Source of the DNA: Lachnospiraceae bacterium UBA3772
Lineage (GTDB): Bacteria; Bacillota; Clostridia; Lachnospirales; Lachnospiraceae
Assembly (NCBI GenBank): GCA_002371025.1
Contig: DFFQ01000233.1
Span: 1-35,228 of the forward strand
Direction: 5' to 3'
Length of the DNA: 35,228 nucleotides
The notes beneath the pieces were generated by a model. It did not search any database. It was not told the origin of the DNA and was given only the letters and a program-made list of their open reading frames with translations. Below are positions 24,760-32,748 of the stretch, one piece after another. A program made the position numbers and the translations under genes. Numbering within the stretch: the stretch's first letter is position 1; every line of letters begins with the position of its first letter.

Positions 24760-24768
24760 ATTCTCTCC

Positions 24769-26073
24769 TTAATCTTCGTGATAATAATCAAATTCATGAC
24801 CATAGATACGAACTGTATCTCCGTCCTGTATACCAAGTTCATTTAACTGATCTAAGATGCCGTTAGTCTTCATAAATTTCTGGAAGAATACGAATCCCTT
24901 TTCATCATCAATATTAGTATATCCAAGCATTCTTTCAATACGTGGACCTTCAACAAGATATACATCTTTTTCATCTTCAGATTTTTTAACAATGAATGGA
25001 AGGTTAGGATCATCACTGTTAAAGTCTTCCGGAGTGATCTCTGGACTGAAAATGATCTTTTCCTTAGGCAGATCTTTGATCATATCATTTACTGCATAAA
25101 GAAGTTCTTTTACCCCTTCTTTTGTAGCTGCAGAAATTGGGAAAATCTTAATACCATCTTTTCCAAATTCCGCATTAAGTCTGTCTAATACTTCTTTTCT
25201 CTCATCTTCCATAAGAAGATCGATCTTATTTGCAGCAATGACCATAGGGCGTTTTGCTAAGTCTTCGCTGTATTTTCTTAATTCTTCATTTATCATATGA
25301 ACGTCTTCAATAGGATCTCTTCCTTCAACAGAAGCTGCATCAACAACGTGAATAAGAACACGTGTACGTTCAATATGACGAAGGAATTCGAAACCAAGTC
25401 CAACTCCTTCAGATGCGCCTTCAATGATTCCTGGGATATCAGCCATTATGAAACCATTTTTTGCTCCCAGATCCACAACTCCAAGATTAGGTACTAAAGT
25501 TGTAAAATGATAGTCAGCAATCTTTGGTCTTGCATTGGTGGTACTTGCAAGGAATGTAGATTTTCCAGCGCTTGGAAATCCAACAAGTCCTACGTCAGCG
25601 ATCATCTTTAATTCAAGGGTAAGGTATCTTTCAATGGCAGGCTGTCCTGGCTGAGCGTATTTTGGAGCCTGCATAACAGATGTAACATACTGTCTGTTAC
25701 CTTTTCCACCTTTACCACCTTTAAAAAGAACATAATCTTCTGTTCTTTCTGCCATATCTACAAGTACTTTACCAGTTTCAAAATCTTTTACGATTGTTCC
25801 AGGTGGAACTTTGAGAACAATATCTGCACCATCCGCACCATGGCAGTTCTTCTTTCCACCTTCTTCGCCGTCACCGGCTTTATATTTTCTTATATTTCTA
25901 AAATCTGTAAGAGTATTAAGCCCCTGGTCTACTCGAAGGATAACGTCACCGCCATTTCCACCGTCGCCACCGTCTGGGCCTCCGTTTGGTACATATAATT
26001 CTCTTCTGAATGATACATGACCATCTCCGCCTTTACCACTTCTTACAAATATTTTCGCTCTGTCAGCAAACAT
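24769..26073 (-). CDS. obgE: GTPase Obg (ribosome assembly)
   Basis: An essential GTPase of late 50S subunit assembly with links to the stress nucleotide ppGpp. The 434 residues show the three Obg domains: the Gly-rich N-terminal fold (RSGKGGDGHVSFRRE, GGPDGGDGGNGGDV), the G domain with GFPSAGKST (165-173), the DIPG switch (212-215) and NKID, and a C-terminal OCT domain ending in acidic DYYHED. The ribosome site CGGAGG is strong. It follows the rpmA terminator; no clear promoter was seen in the 80-base gap, so read-through is possible. Confidence 0.98.
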   Translation of the reverse strand: MFADRAKIFVRSGKGGDGHVSFRRELYVPNGGPDGGDGGNGGDVILRVDQGLNTLTDFRNIRKYKAGDGEEGGKKNCHGADGADIVLKVPPGTIVKDFETGKVLVDMAERTEDYVLFKGGKGGKGNRQYVTSVMQAPKYAQPGQPAIERYLTLELKMIADVGLVGFPSAGKSTFLASTTNARPKIADYHFTTLVPNLGVVDLGAKNGFIMADIPGIIEGASEGVGLGFEFLRHIERTRVLIHVVDAASVEGRDPIEDVHMINEELRKYSEDLAKRPMVIAANKIDLLMEDERKEVLDRLNAEFGKDGIKIFPISAATKEGVKELLYAVNDMIKDLPKEKIIFSPEITPEDFNSDDPNLPFIVKKSEDEKDVYLVEGPRIERMLGYTNIDDEKGFVFFQKFMKTNGILDQLNELGIQDGDTVRIYGHEFDYYHED

Positions 26074-26094
26074 AGTTTTCCTCCGTAAAACTAA

Positions 26095-26128
26095 AAAAAG
26101 AAGGAGCTTTTTACAAAGCTCCCTCTTT
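26095..26128 (-). terminator. Terminator after rpmA
   Basis: GGAGCTTT (26103-26110) and AAAGCTCC (26115-26122) form an 8-bp stem with a TTAC loop, extended by imperfect AAAGA/TCTTT pairing, followed on the minus strand by seven Ts. It separates the L21-Prp-L27 unit from obgE. Confidence 0.85.
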
Positions 26129-26154
26129 ATTATCAGCTTGAAATTTCTAAGAAA

Positions 26155-26436
26155 TTAAGCAACAGGGTGAACTGAAACCTGCTTCTTATCTCTTCCTAAT
26201 CTTTCAAATCTAACAACTCCATCTGTTAATGCGAAAAGTGTGTCGTCTCCGCCACGTCCAACATTAAGTCCTGGATGGATCTTTGTTCCACGCTGTCTAT
26301 ATAAGATGTTACCAGCCTTTACGAACTGGCCGTCTGCTCTCTTTGCTCCGAGTCTCTTTGATTCAGAGTCACGTCCGTTCTTTGTAGAACCAACACCCTT
26401 TTTATGAGCAAAGAACTGTAAATTCATGTTCAGCAC
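26155..26436 (-). CDS. rpmA: 50S ribosomal protein L27 with a cleavable N-terminal leader
   Basis: L27 reaches towards the peptidyl-transferase centre. The longest open frame runs upstream into prp, but the real start is the GTG at 26436, nine bases after AAGGAGG. This gives 93 residues starting [14 protein letters not shown]. The ATG at 26427 would also fit the protein but is poorly spaced. The LQFF-A sequence is the known processing motif of Firmicutes L27: cleavage after FF exposes the mature AHKKG end. The processing protease Prp is encoded just upstream, so the substrate and its enzyme are together. The body ([22 protein letters not shown] and later) is standard L27. Confidence 0.96.
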   Translation of the reverse strand: MLNMNLQFFAHKKGVGSTKNGRDSESKRLGAKRADGQFVKAGNILYRQRGTKIHPGLNVGRGGDDTLFALTDGVVRFERLGRDKKQVSVHPVA

Positions 26437-26440
26437 GATT

Positions 26441-26764
26441 TTAGACCTCCTTAAAGAATACTTTGATATAATCGTCTTCATACTCTTCATAAATATTACA
26501 AAGTCCAATACGAAGAGCTTTGATAAGTGTCTCGCTTTCAGGACTGATATTTCCAAGGATCTTAGCTTTGATGTCACCGGCTTCTTCTGTTTCAACAATA
26601 ACTGAATCAGAAGTAAGTTCTTCTAAAGCATTTACAGTATTGATAGTTAGAGCAGAAACTGCACTACATACAATATCCTTACCTGCTTCAGCGTACCCTG
26701 CATGACCTGATACCTGAAATCCAAAGTATTTACCATCCTTTAAATAAAAACAAGCTTTTATCAT
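26441..26764 (-). CDS. prp: Ribosomal-processing cysteine protease Prp
   Basis: A 107-residue cysteine protease that removes the N-terminal leader of L27. The catalytic pair is visible: His in [10 protein letters not shown] (His21) and Cys in [10 protein letters not shown] (Cys33), separated as expected for the family. It sits between rplU and rpmA, its usual place in Firmicutes. No good ribosome site precedes the ATG, which lies 13 bases after the rplU stop, unlike the strong sites of its neighbours. Low protease output relative to L21 and L27 is thus likely. Its end carries the ribosome site of rpmA. Confidence 0.95.
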   Translation of the reverse strand: MIKACFYLKDGKYFGFQVSGHAGYAEAGKDIVCSAVSALTINTVNALEELTSDSVIVETEEAGDIKAKILGNISPESETLIKALRIGLCNIYEEYEDDYIKVFFKEV

Positions 26765-26777
26765 AATTTGTCGTCAA

Positions 26778-27086
26778 TTAAGCATTGATTGCTTCAATCT
26801 TAACTTCTGTATATGGCTGTCTGTGACCGTTCTTCTTGTGATAGCCAGTCTTGCGCTTATACTTGTAAACAACGACCTTCTTAGCCTTTGCAGTCTTAAC
26901 GACTGTAGCCTTAACAGATGCTGACTTAACTGCATCACCTACGAGAAGATCCTTATCGTTATTTACAGCAATAACATCATCAAATGTTACTTCAGCGCCA
27001 TCCTCTGCGCCGAGCTTCTCAACTCTAATGATATCTCCTTCAGCTACCTTGTACTGCTTTCCGCCTGTTGCAATAATTGCGTACAT
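26778..27086 (-). CDS. rplU: 50S ribosomal protein L21
   Basis: A 102-residue large-subunit protein. It begins MYAIIATGGKQYKVAEGDII and contains KVVVYKYKRKTGYHKKNGHRQ, which are diagnostic of L21. It is the first gene of the rplU-prp-rpmA unit, with a near-consensus promoter 115 bases upstream, a structured leader between, and an AGGAGG ribosome site. Expression is probably controlled by L21 through that leader. Confidence 0.98.
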   Translation of the reverse strand: MYAIIATGGKQYKVAEGDIIRVEKLGAEDGAEVTFDDVIAVNNDKDLLVGDAVKSASVKATVVKTAKAKKVVVYKYKRKTGYHKKNGHRQPYTEVKIEAINA

Positions 27087-27172
27087 TTAGGTTACCTCCT
27101 ATTATCATTACTCGCCAATCTACGGTGACACCCAAAAGGGCATACTTATACAACCTCGTTGTGCGGCATACT
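27087..27172 (-). promoter_or_regulatory. Probable L21 leader RNA (autoregulatory element)
   Basis: The roughly 85-base transcript leader of rplU holds an ACAAC-GAG-GTTGT hairpin (27150-27162) and a CCC-TTTT-GGG hairpin (27131-27140), with two copies of GTATGCC around the first. Position and general shape agree with the L21 leader described in Firmicutes; a covariance-model scan would be needed to confirm. Confidence 0.6.
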
Positions 27173-27177
27173 CCGAT

Positions 27178-27206
27178 AATATAACATCACATTTTTATTT
27201 TGTCAA
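27178..27206 (-). promoter_or_regulatory. rplU operon promoter
   Basis: On the minus strand TTGACA (27201-27206, perfect consensus) and TATATT (27178-27183) are 17 bases apart. It lies directly after the RNase G/E stop codon. Confidence 0.85.
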
Positions 27207-27217
27207 CATTATTTATC

Positions 27218-28399
27218 TTATAAAATTTCTGCCAGTGGCTTTTTTGTTTTTTTCCTGGTTAATTCACATAATCCAAGGCTTGTCATATCAACGTAAGTAA
27301 GAAGATTATCCTTTTTTGCATTAGTTTTAATATAAGAGATCATTTCAAGATATTTATCTTTATCTTTTATATTCATAAAATCCACAATGATTATCCCGGA
27401 TATATTTCTAAGTTTTATAGTATCTAAAATCTTATCAAATGCTTCTTTATTCAGTTTAAGAAGATAATCATCCTTATCTTTCTTTCCTCCCTGAGACTTA
27501 CCGCTATTGACATCTATAACAGTAAGAGCTTCAGTTGGATCAATGATAAGATATCCGCCTGATTTAAGATACACTTTCCTTGCCATAGCTTTAGAGAGCT
27601 TATCTTCAATTCCATACAGATTAAGAAGGCTTACCATATCATCTGAATAAAACTTAATATTTACAGGACCTACATCAATTCCCGCCTTAAGGCCTTTAAG
27701 TATATCTGCTCTGTCCGTAATAACAGTAAACTCATCATAGCATTTACGGATAATAAGTTTTTTTACAAATGAGATATGATCTTCACTACTGCTGTCTATA
27801 AGTTTAAATGGAACAGAATTAAGTCCTTTCTTTATTACTTCCATCTGATGCTTCAAAAGTAAATTGGCTTCACTTATAACCGCATCAATATCAGCTTCTT
27901 GGGCAGCTGTCCTTAAGATGATACCGGAATTATAGATATTTTCTTCAGGAAGCAGTTTTAAAAGTTCTTCTTTTAACTTATTTACCTTATCTTTATCATG
28001 TATCTTTTTTGAAATATTGATACGACCGGACCTATTGATTACCACATAATTCCCTGTGAAAGAAATATCTGATGAAGCTTCAGCCTTTTTAGTCTTAATT
28101 GGGCTTTTAGAAACCTGAATAAGTATCTCGTCCCCGGGACGAAGGCTGTCTTTTTTTCCGTGTTTAATATATAAATGCTTATCTTCATTTTCCTTTAAGG
28201 GATAATAAAGTGTATCGCTAAGTCCTGCATCAAGAAATGCAGCACCGATACTCGGAACATAATCTATAACCTTAGCCGAGTAGATATTATATAAAAAGTC
28301 ATCCTCACTAAAATACTCGGCACTAACAAGCTTTTTTTCATCTAATAAAAAGCCCATTATCTTTTCTTCATATTCAGTTATTACATATGTTCCATTCAT
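27218..28399 (-). CDS. rng: Ribonuclease E/G family protein, short form
   Basis: An endoribonuclease for rRNA processing and mRNA decay. The 393 residues have the S1-like RNA-binding part early (YNIYSAKVIDYVPSIGAAFLD, 37-57), the 5'-sensor and RNase H regions, and the DNase-I-like catalytic part with Asp296 in TVIDVNSGK and Asp340 in IIIVDFMNI. It ends soon after the conserved DMTSLGLCELTRKK. The Cys-x-x-Cys zinc link that joins E. coli RNase E/G subunits is absent, and there is no extended scaffold. It lies just upstream of rplU and after the radical-SAM pair, a gene order common in Clostridia. Confidence 0.93.
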   Translation of the reverse strand: MNGTYVITEYEEKIMGFLLDEKKLVSAEYFSEDDFLYNIYSAKVIDYVPSIGAAFLDAGLSDTLYYPLKENEDKHLYIKHGKKDSLRPGDEILIQVSKSPIKTKKAEASSDISFTGNYVVINRSGRINISKKIHDKDKVNKLKEELLKLLPEENIYNSGIILRTAAQEADIDAVISEANLLLKHQMEVIKKGLNSVPFKLIDSSSEDHISFVKKLIIRKCYDEFTVITDRADILKGLKAGIDVGPVNIKFYSDDMVSLLNLYGIEDKLSKAMARKVYLKSGGYLIIDPTEALTVIDVNSGKSQGGKKDKDDYLLKLNKEAFDKILDTIKLRNISGIIIVDFMNIKDKDKYLEMISYIKTNAKKDNLLTYVDMTSLGLCELTRKKTKKPLAEIL

Positions 28400-28418
28400 T
28401 ATTAATTGTTTCCTTTAT

Positions 28419-29123
28419 TTAAAATGTTTCTCCAACTGAAAGAAGGTTTAAATAGTCACCTTTTTCATTTGTAAGATAAGTCTCCTGTCTTTCAATGGCA
28501 TAAGAAAAACGACTTATCTCTTTTCCTAATTTTTTAGCAATTGCATCGATAAAAAGTTCCGGCTTAAGATTATTCTTACTACCGGCCTCAAGCATGATAT
28601 AAATGGAATTATCTTCTCTTACCTGCATATTTATAATTCCAGGTCTTATATTAGTTAAGCTTTCAGACTTCTTAGTCTTTTTAACTACTTCTATAACATC
28701 TGAATTATAAAGACTTAATGCTGTATCTCTTATTTCATCCAAAGTAAGGATTCCACTAATCTTTTCATTAAAAGTTATCACATAATCCGATGCAGTAACT
28801 GCTGCCATAGAGTTCTCGCAATCATCTGGAAGTATTACGCAATCCACCATCTTAAGGAATGGAGATCCTACAGCATTGAATCTGTCCACCATATCCCTGG
28901 CCGTTGTGACTGATTCAAATTCGGCATCAAAATATTCACCCAAAGATGTCATCATAAGAGGCATAGGTGCGGCAAAAGATATTATCTGATGAGGACTCAT
29001 TCCTTTTGTATAAGAAATATCAAGTCCTGCACGTCTTATGCCCTTCTGAAAATATCTCATAACATCAAGATGACTTATGAATTTAAGAGGTCCTGTCTTT
29101 TCATATTTAACTCTGACTTTCAA
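28419..29123 (-). CDS. DUF2344 / TIGR03936 radical-SAM-associated protein
   Basis: A protein of about 234 residues that is nearly always found with, or fused to, a TIGR03960 radical-SAM enzyme. The start KVRVKYEKTGPLKFISHLDVMRYFQKGIRRAG is typical. The frame is open upstream to 29219, but that part is only the radical-SAM gene read in another frame. I chose the TTG at 29123 because GGAGGAGG lies seven bases before it and family homology begins there. The gene then overlaps the upstream gene by 17 bases. There is no cluster or cofactor motif; function is unknown, with gene context pointing to RNA or ribosome modification. Confidence 0.88.
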   Translation of the reverse strand: MKVRVKYEKTGPLKFISHLDVMRYFQKGIRRAGLDISYTKGMSPHQIISFAAPMPLMMTSLGEYFDAEFESVTTARDMVDRFNAVGSPFLKMVDCVILPDDCENSMAAVTASDYVITFNEKISGILTLDEIRDTALSLYNSDVIEVVKKTKKSESLTNIRPGIINMQVREDNSIYIMLEAGSKNNLKPELFIDAIAKKLGKEISRFSYAIERQETYLTNEKGDYLNLLSVGETF

Positions 29124-30975
29124 AACATACACCTCCTCCAAAAGAAGCTGCCCCACATCCCTGACACTGCATACGGCAGTTAGGGGAAGGAATGCCTTCC
29201 TTTGCTTTCTTCCATTCATTTTTAAGGAAATTATCGCTTACACCAGCATCAATAACTGACCAAGGGAATACTTCATCTATTGGACGTTCCCTATAGATAT
29301 ACCACTCCGGATCAATGCCTTCCTTACTAAATGCTTCATTATATCTTTCCATTGAAAAATATTCATTCCATGCATCAAATATTCCGCCGGCCTTATATAC
29401 ATCCAGAATTACTTTTGAAAGTTTTCTGTCTCCTCTTGCATAAATACCTTCAATAAGTGAGATATCTTCATCATGGTAAGCAAATTTTATCCTCTTCTTA
29501 TTTTTCATATTTCTAATGGTATCTTTTGCATGATGTGCATGTTCCACATAGATTGAACGTCTAAACATTGGAGCCCACTGGAAAGGAGTAAATGGCTTTG
29601 GTACAAAATAAGCCGCGCTGGCAGTTATCTGTATTGAACCATTTCTTTCTTCCTTTGGAACTGTTTCAAAATAAAGCTCAGAAATCTTCTCACAAAGTTC
29701 TCCAATTCCTGCCACATCATCAAGAGTTTCTGTAGGAAGACCCATCATAAAATAAAGTTTTACCTTATTCCATCCGCCAATAAAGGCTTTTCTTGCTCCC
29801 TCAAGGATTACTTCTTCGGTAAGACCCTTATTAATTACTTTTCTAAGTCTTTCTGTACCTGCTTCAGAGGCAAATGTAAGAGAAACTTTCTTTATATCCT
29901 GTACTTTCTTCATTACATCTAAGGAAAATGCATCAATTCGAAGAGAAGGAAGTGATATATTTACATGATCATTATTAAACTTATCAAAAAGGAAATTCAT
30001 AAGTTCTGGAAGTTCCTGATAATCACTGGTTGAAAGAGAAGAAAGAGATATTTCTTCATAACCTGTATTTTTAAGAGCTTCCTCAGCATATTTTTCTACT
30101 AATTTAACATTCTTTTGTCTTGTAGGACGGTATATCATACCTGCCTGACAGAATCTGCATCCTCTGATACATCCACGCATAACCTCAAGTACAACTCTAT
30201 CCTGAGTTGCCCTTAAATATGGAACTACCGGTTTTGTAGGATAAGGTACTTCATTAAAATCAGTAACTATAACTTTCTTTACCTTTTCAGGTATATCATC
30301 ATATAACCTGTCAATTCTTTCAATGGTTCCATCATCCTTATAAACAGGTTTATATAAAGATGGTACATAAATACCAGGGATTTTTGCAGCTTCATGAAGA
30401 AATTCTGATCTGGTAATATCACTGTATTTATACTTTTTATAGAGATCAAGTAACTGATTATAGCTCTTTTCTCCTTCTCCGATATAAAATATATCAAAGA
30501 AGTCTGCTATTGGTTCTGGATTAAACACACAAGGACCACCACCTATAACAATAGGGTCTTCCTTTGTTCTGTCTTTAGCCATAAGTGGTATTCCAGAAAG
30601 ATCAATAACCTGAAGGATGTTGGTATAACACATTTCATACTGTATGGTTATTCCAAGAAAATCCATTTCTTTAACAGGAGTCTGAGTCTCTAGGGTAAAG
30701 AGACGAATATCCTGTTCCCTCATTATCTTATCTAAATCCGGCCATGGAGAATATACTCTTTCGCAATAAGTATCTTCTCTCTTATTAAACATATCATAAA
30801 GTATCTGTATTCCAAGATATGACATCCCTATTTCATAGACATCAGGAAAACACATGGCATATCTTATATCTACTTTATCCACGTCTTTTACAACCATATT
30901 GATTTCATTTCCGATATATCTTGCCGGCTTATCTACAGCCATTAAGATCTCATCTGAAAGAGCTAAACTGTTCAT
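29107..30975 (-). CDS. TIGR03960-type B12-binding-like radical SAM protein
   Basis: A 622-residue radical-SAM enzyme. The N-terminal 200 residues resemble a B12-binding (Rossmann) region (DIRYAMCFPDVYEIGMSYLG). The central radical-SAM barrel has the 4Fe-4S motif RGCIRGCRFC with Cys269, Cys273 and Cys276. The C-terminus has a second Cys-x3-Cys-x2-Cys set (Cys600, Cys604, Cys607) plus Cys617. An in-frame ATG at 31002 exists, but the ATG at 30975 follows AAAGGAGAT closely, so I use it. Substrate and product are unknown. The fixed partner DUF2344 and the downstream RNase G and ribosomal genes suggest work on RNA or on a ribosomal component. Confidence 0.93.
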   Translation of the reverse strand: MNSLALSDEILMAVDKPARYIGNEINMVVKDVDKVDIRYAMCFPDVYEIGMSYLGIQILYDMFNKREDTYCERVYSPWPDLDKIMREQDIRLFTLETQTPVKEMDFLGITIQYEMCYTNILQVIDLSGIPLMAKDRTKEDPIVIGGGPCVFNPEPIADFFDIFYIGEGEKSYNQLLDLYKKYKYSDITRSEFLHEAAKIPGIYVPSLYKPVYKDDGTIERIDRLYDDIPEKVKKVIVTDFNEVPYPTKPVVPYLRATQDRVVLEVMRGCIRGCRFCQAGMIYRPTRQKNVKLVEKYAEEALKNTGYEEISLSSLSTSDYQELPELMNFLFDKFNNDHVNISLPSLRIDAFSLDVMKKVQDIKKVSLTFASEAGTERLRKVINKGLTEEVILEGARKAFIGGWNKVKLYFMMGLPTETLDDVAGIGELCEKISELYFETVPKEERNGSIQITASAAYFVPKPFTPFQWAPMFRRSIYVEHAHHAKDTIRNMKNKKRIKFAYHDEDISLIEGIYARGDRKLSKVILDVYKAGGIFDAWNEYFSMERYNEAFSKEGIDPEWYIYRERPIDEVFPWSVIDAGVSDNFLKNEWKKAKEGIPSPNCRMQCQGCGAASFGGGVCFESQS

Positions 30976-30984
30976 TTTATCTCC

Positions 30985-31018
30985 TTTAAAAATAAGCCGC
31001 AAGGAACTCCCTGCGGCT
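30985..31018 (-). terminator. Terminator after the PFL gene
   Basis: AGCCGCA (30995-31001) and TGCGGCT (31012-31018) form the stem; on the minus strand it is followed by TTATTTTT. It separates the PFL gene from the radical-SAM gene. Confidence 0.85.
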
Positions 31019-31031
31019 GAGGATTTTTATA

Positions 31032-32396
31032 TTAGTTCTTAAAACTGTGTATAGGTGCAGGAATACGTCCTGTTCTATTTACAAAATTATCGCTTGAGTA
31101 TGGATTAACTTTCATGATAGGTGCTTCTCCAAGAAGACCGCCAAATACAGCTCTGTCTCCTTCTTTCTTACCTATAACAGGAATAAGACGGACTGCAGTT
31201 GTCTTCTGGTTGATCATACCTATAGCCATCTCATCAGCTATGATACCTGAAATTGTTGTAGCTTTTGTATCACCAGGAATAGCGATCATATCAAGACCTA
31301 CAGAACATACACATGTCATTGCCTCAAGTTTTTCAATTGAAAGGGCTCCATTTGAAGCTGCTGTGATCATACCCTGATCTTCACTGACAGGAATGAAAGC
31401 TCCTGAAAGTCCGCCAACCGAAGAGGAAGCCATGATACCGCCTTTCTTAACCTGATCATTAAGAAGCGCAAGAGCCGCTGTTGTACCAGGTGCTCCGGCA
31501 TATTCAACACCTATCTCACAGAGAATATCAGCAACTGAGTCACCGATGGCCGGAGTAGGTGCAAGAGAAAGATCTACGATACCAAATGGAACACCAAGTC
31601 TCTTTGATGCTTCCTTAGCAATAAGCTGACCAACACGTGTGATCTTAAATGCTGTCTTTTTAATAGTTTCGCAGAGAACTTCAAAACTCTCTCCTCTAAC
31701 ATCTTCAAGAGCAGTCTTTACAACACCAGGACCACTTACACCAACGTTTATAACTCTGTCTCCTTCAGTAACACCGTGGAAAGCACCAGCCATAAATGGA
31801 TTATCATCAGGTGCATTGCAGAATACAACGAATTTTGCGCATCCAAGTGAGTCATTATCTTTTGTAAGTTCAGCTGTTTCTTTAATTATCTCACCGATAA
31901 GTCTTACAGCATCCATGTTGATACCAGTCTTTGTAGATCCAACGTTAACTGAACTACATACAAAATCAGTTGAGGCCAGCGCCTTAGGAATTGAACGGAT
32001 TAGAAGTTCATCTGCTGGTGTCATATTCTTAGATACAATGGCTGAATAACCACCAAGGAAATTAACCTTAACTTCCTTTGCAGCTGCATCAAGGACTTTG
32101 GCAATTTCTACGAAATCATCACTTGTCTTACAAACTGATGCACCAACTAAAGCAATAGGTGTGATGGAAATTCTCTTATTAACTATAGGAATTCCATAGA
32201 TCTTAGTAAGGTCTTCACCAGTCTTAACCAGGTCTTTGGCACTTGTTGTTATTTTTTCATATATTGCATCACAAGTTGATTTTAAATCATTTCTAACACA
32301 ATCAAGAAGACTGATACCCATAGTAATTGTTCTTACGTCCAGGTTCTCCTTGCTGATCATATTATTAGTTTCTAAGACTTCTTCTATACTAATCAT
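31032..32396 (-). CDS. PFL family protein (UPF0210/DUF711)
   Basis: A 454-residue soluble protein of the UPF0210 family. Characteristic stretches are [13 protein letters not shown] near the start, [39 protein letters not shown] (read here as [17 protein letters not shown]), [18 protein letters not shown] and the Gly-rich ending [13 protein letters not shown]. It resembles glycyl-radical (pyruvate formate-lyase-like) proteins in general name only: no glycyl-radical loop is visible at the C-terminus. No biochemical role is known to me. An ACT-domain gene always tends to sit directly upstream, as here, which implies amino-acid sensing. A hairpin covers its ribosome site (AAAGG region). Confidence 0.9.
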   Translation of the reverse strand: MISIEEVLETNNMISKENLDVRTITMGISLLDCVRNDLKSTCDAIYEKITTSAKDLVKTGEDLTKIYGIPIVNKRISITPIALVGASVCKTSDDFVEIAKVLDAAAKEVKVNFLGGYSAIVSKNMTPADELLIRSIPKALASTDFVCSSVNVGSTKTGINMDAVRLIGEIIKETAELTKDNDSLGCAKFVVFCNAPDDNPFMAGAFHGVTEGDRVINVGVSGPGVVKTALEDVRGESFEVLCETIKKTAFKITRVGQLIAKEASKRLGVPFGIVDLSLAPTPAIGDSVADILCEIGVEYAGAPGTTAALALLNDQVKKGGIMASSSVGGLSGAFIPVSEDQGMITAASNGALSIEKLEAMTCVCSVGLDMIAIPGDTKATTISGIIADEMAIGMINQKTTAVRLIPVIGKKEGDRAVFGGLLGEAPIMKVNPYSSDNFVNRTGRIPAPIHSFKN

Positions 32397-32398
32397 AT

Positions 32399-32454
32399 TA
32401 ATGCCCTTTCTTTAAAAAATTACAGATTTGAATTAAATACCGTTACGGGCATTA
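32399..32454 (-). promoter_or_regulatory. Hairpin linking the ACT gene stop to the PFL ribosome site
   Basis: Perfect 8-base arms TAATGCCC (32399-32406) and GGGCATTA (32447-32454) bracket the 55-base gap. On the minus strand the first arm covers the ACT stop codon and the second covers the G-rich ribosome site of the PFL gene. No terminator tail follows. Confidence 0.5.
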
Positions 32455-32724
32455 GATTCTATGCATCATGTCAAAGATTTCTTCTTTCTGAGCTTTGATC
32501 TGAACGCCAATCTCACTGCCTACTTCATCAAGTTCTCTGGCAATTTCTTCGTGAGTCTTAGTAGCTTTATCAGTATCAACTACCATCATCATATTAAAAT
32601 AGCCCTGCATAATAGTCTGTGTAATGTCACAGATATTAATATTGTTACTTGCAAGGTAATTACATACTTTAGCGATGATACCTACGTTGTCCTTACCAAC
32701 TACAGTAATGATTGTCTTTGTCAT
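32452..32724 (-). CDS. ACT-domain protein (UPF0237)
   Basis: A 90-residue protein made of one ACT domain (TIITVVGKDNVGIIAKVCNYLA, then NINICDITQTIMQGYFNMMMVVD), with a helical tail. ACT domains bind small molecules, usually amino acids, and act as dimers. This short GcvR-like group has no known regulatory output domain. Its constant neighbour is the PFL/UPF0210 gene downstream, to which it is joined by a hairpin, so a sensing subunit for that protein is the simplest inference. The ribosome site is AGGAGGAAA. Spacing of 24 bases from the hydrolase gene upstream puts it in the same transcript. Confidence 0.93.
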   Translation of the reverse strand: MTKTIITVVGKDNVGIIAKVCNYLASNNINICDITQTIMQGYFNMMMVVDTDKATKTHEEIARELDEVGSEIGVQIKAQKEEIFDMMHRI

Positions 32725-32748
32725 GATAAAATTTCCTCCTAAAACTTT

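Noticed and set aside
26437..26598. Upstream extension of rpmA
   Set aside because: The frame is open but overlaps prp; a GTG with a good ribosome site and the known L27 leader begin at 26436.
29124..29219. Upstream extension of the DUF2344 gene to an ATG
   Set aside because: That part is the radical-SAM gene read in another frame; GGAGGAGG and family homology fix the TTG at 29123.
31639..32049. A 136-codon open frame on the plus strand
   Set aside because: Antisense shadow of the PFL gene; no ribosome site and no recognisable motifs.
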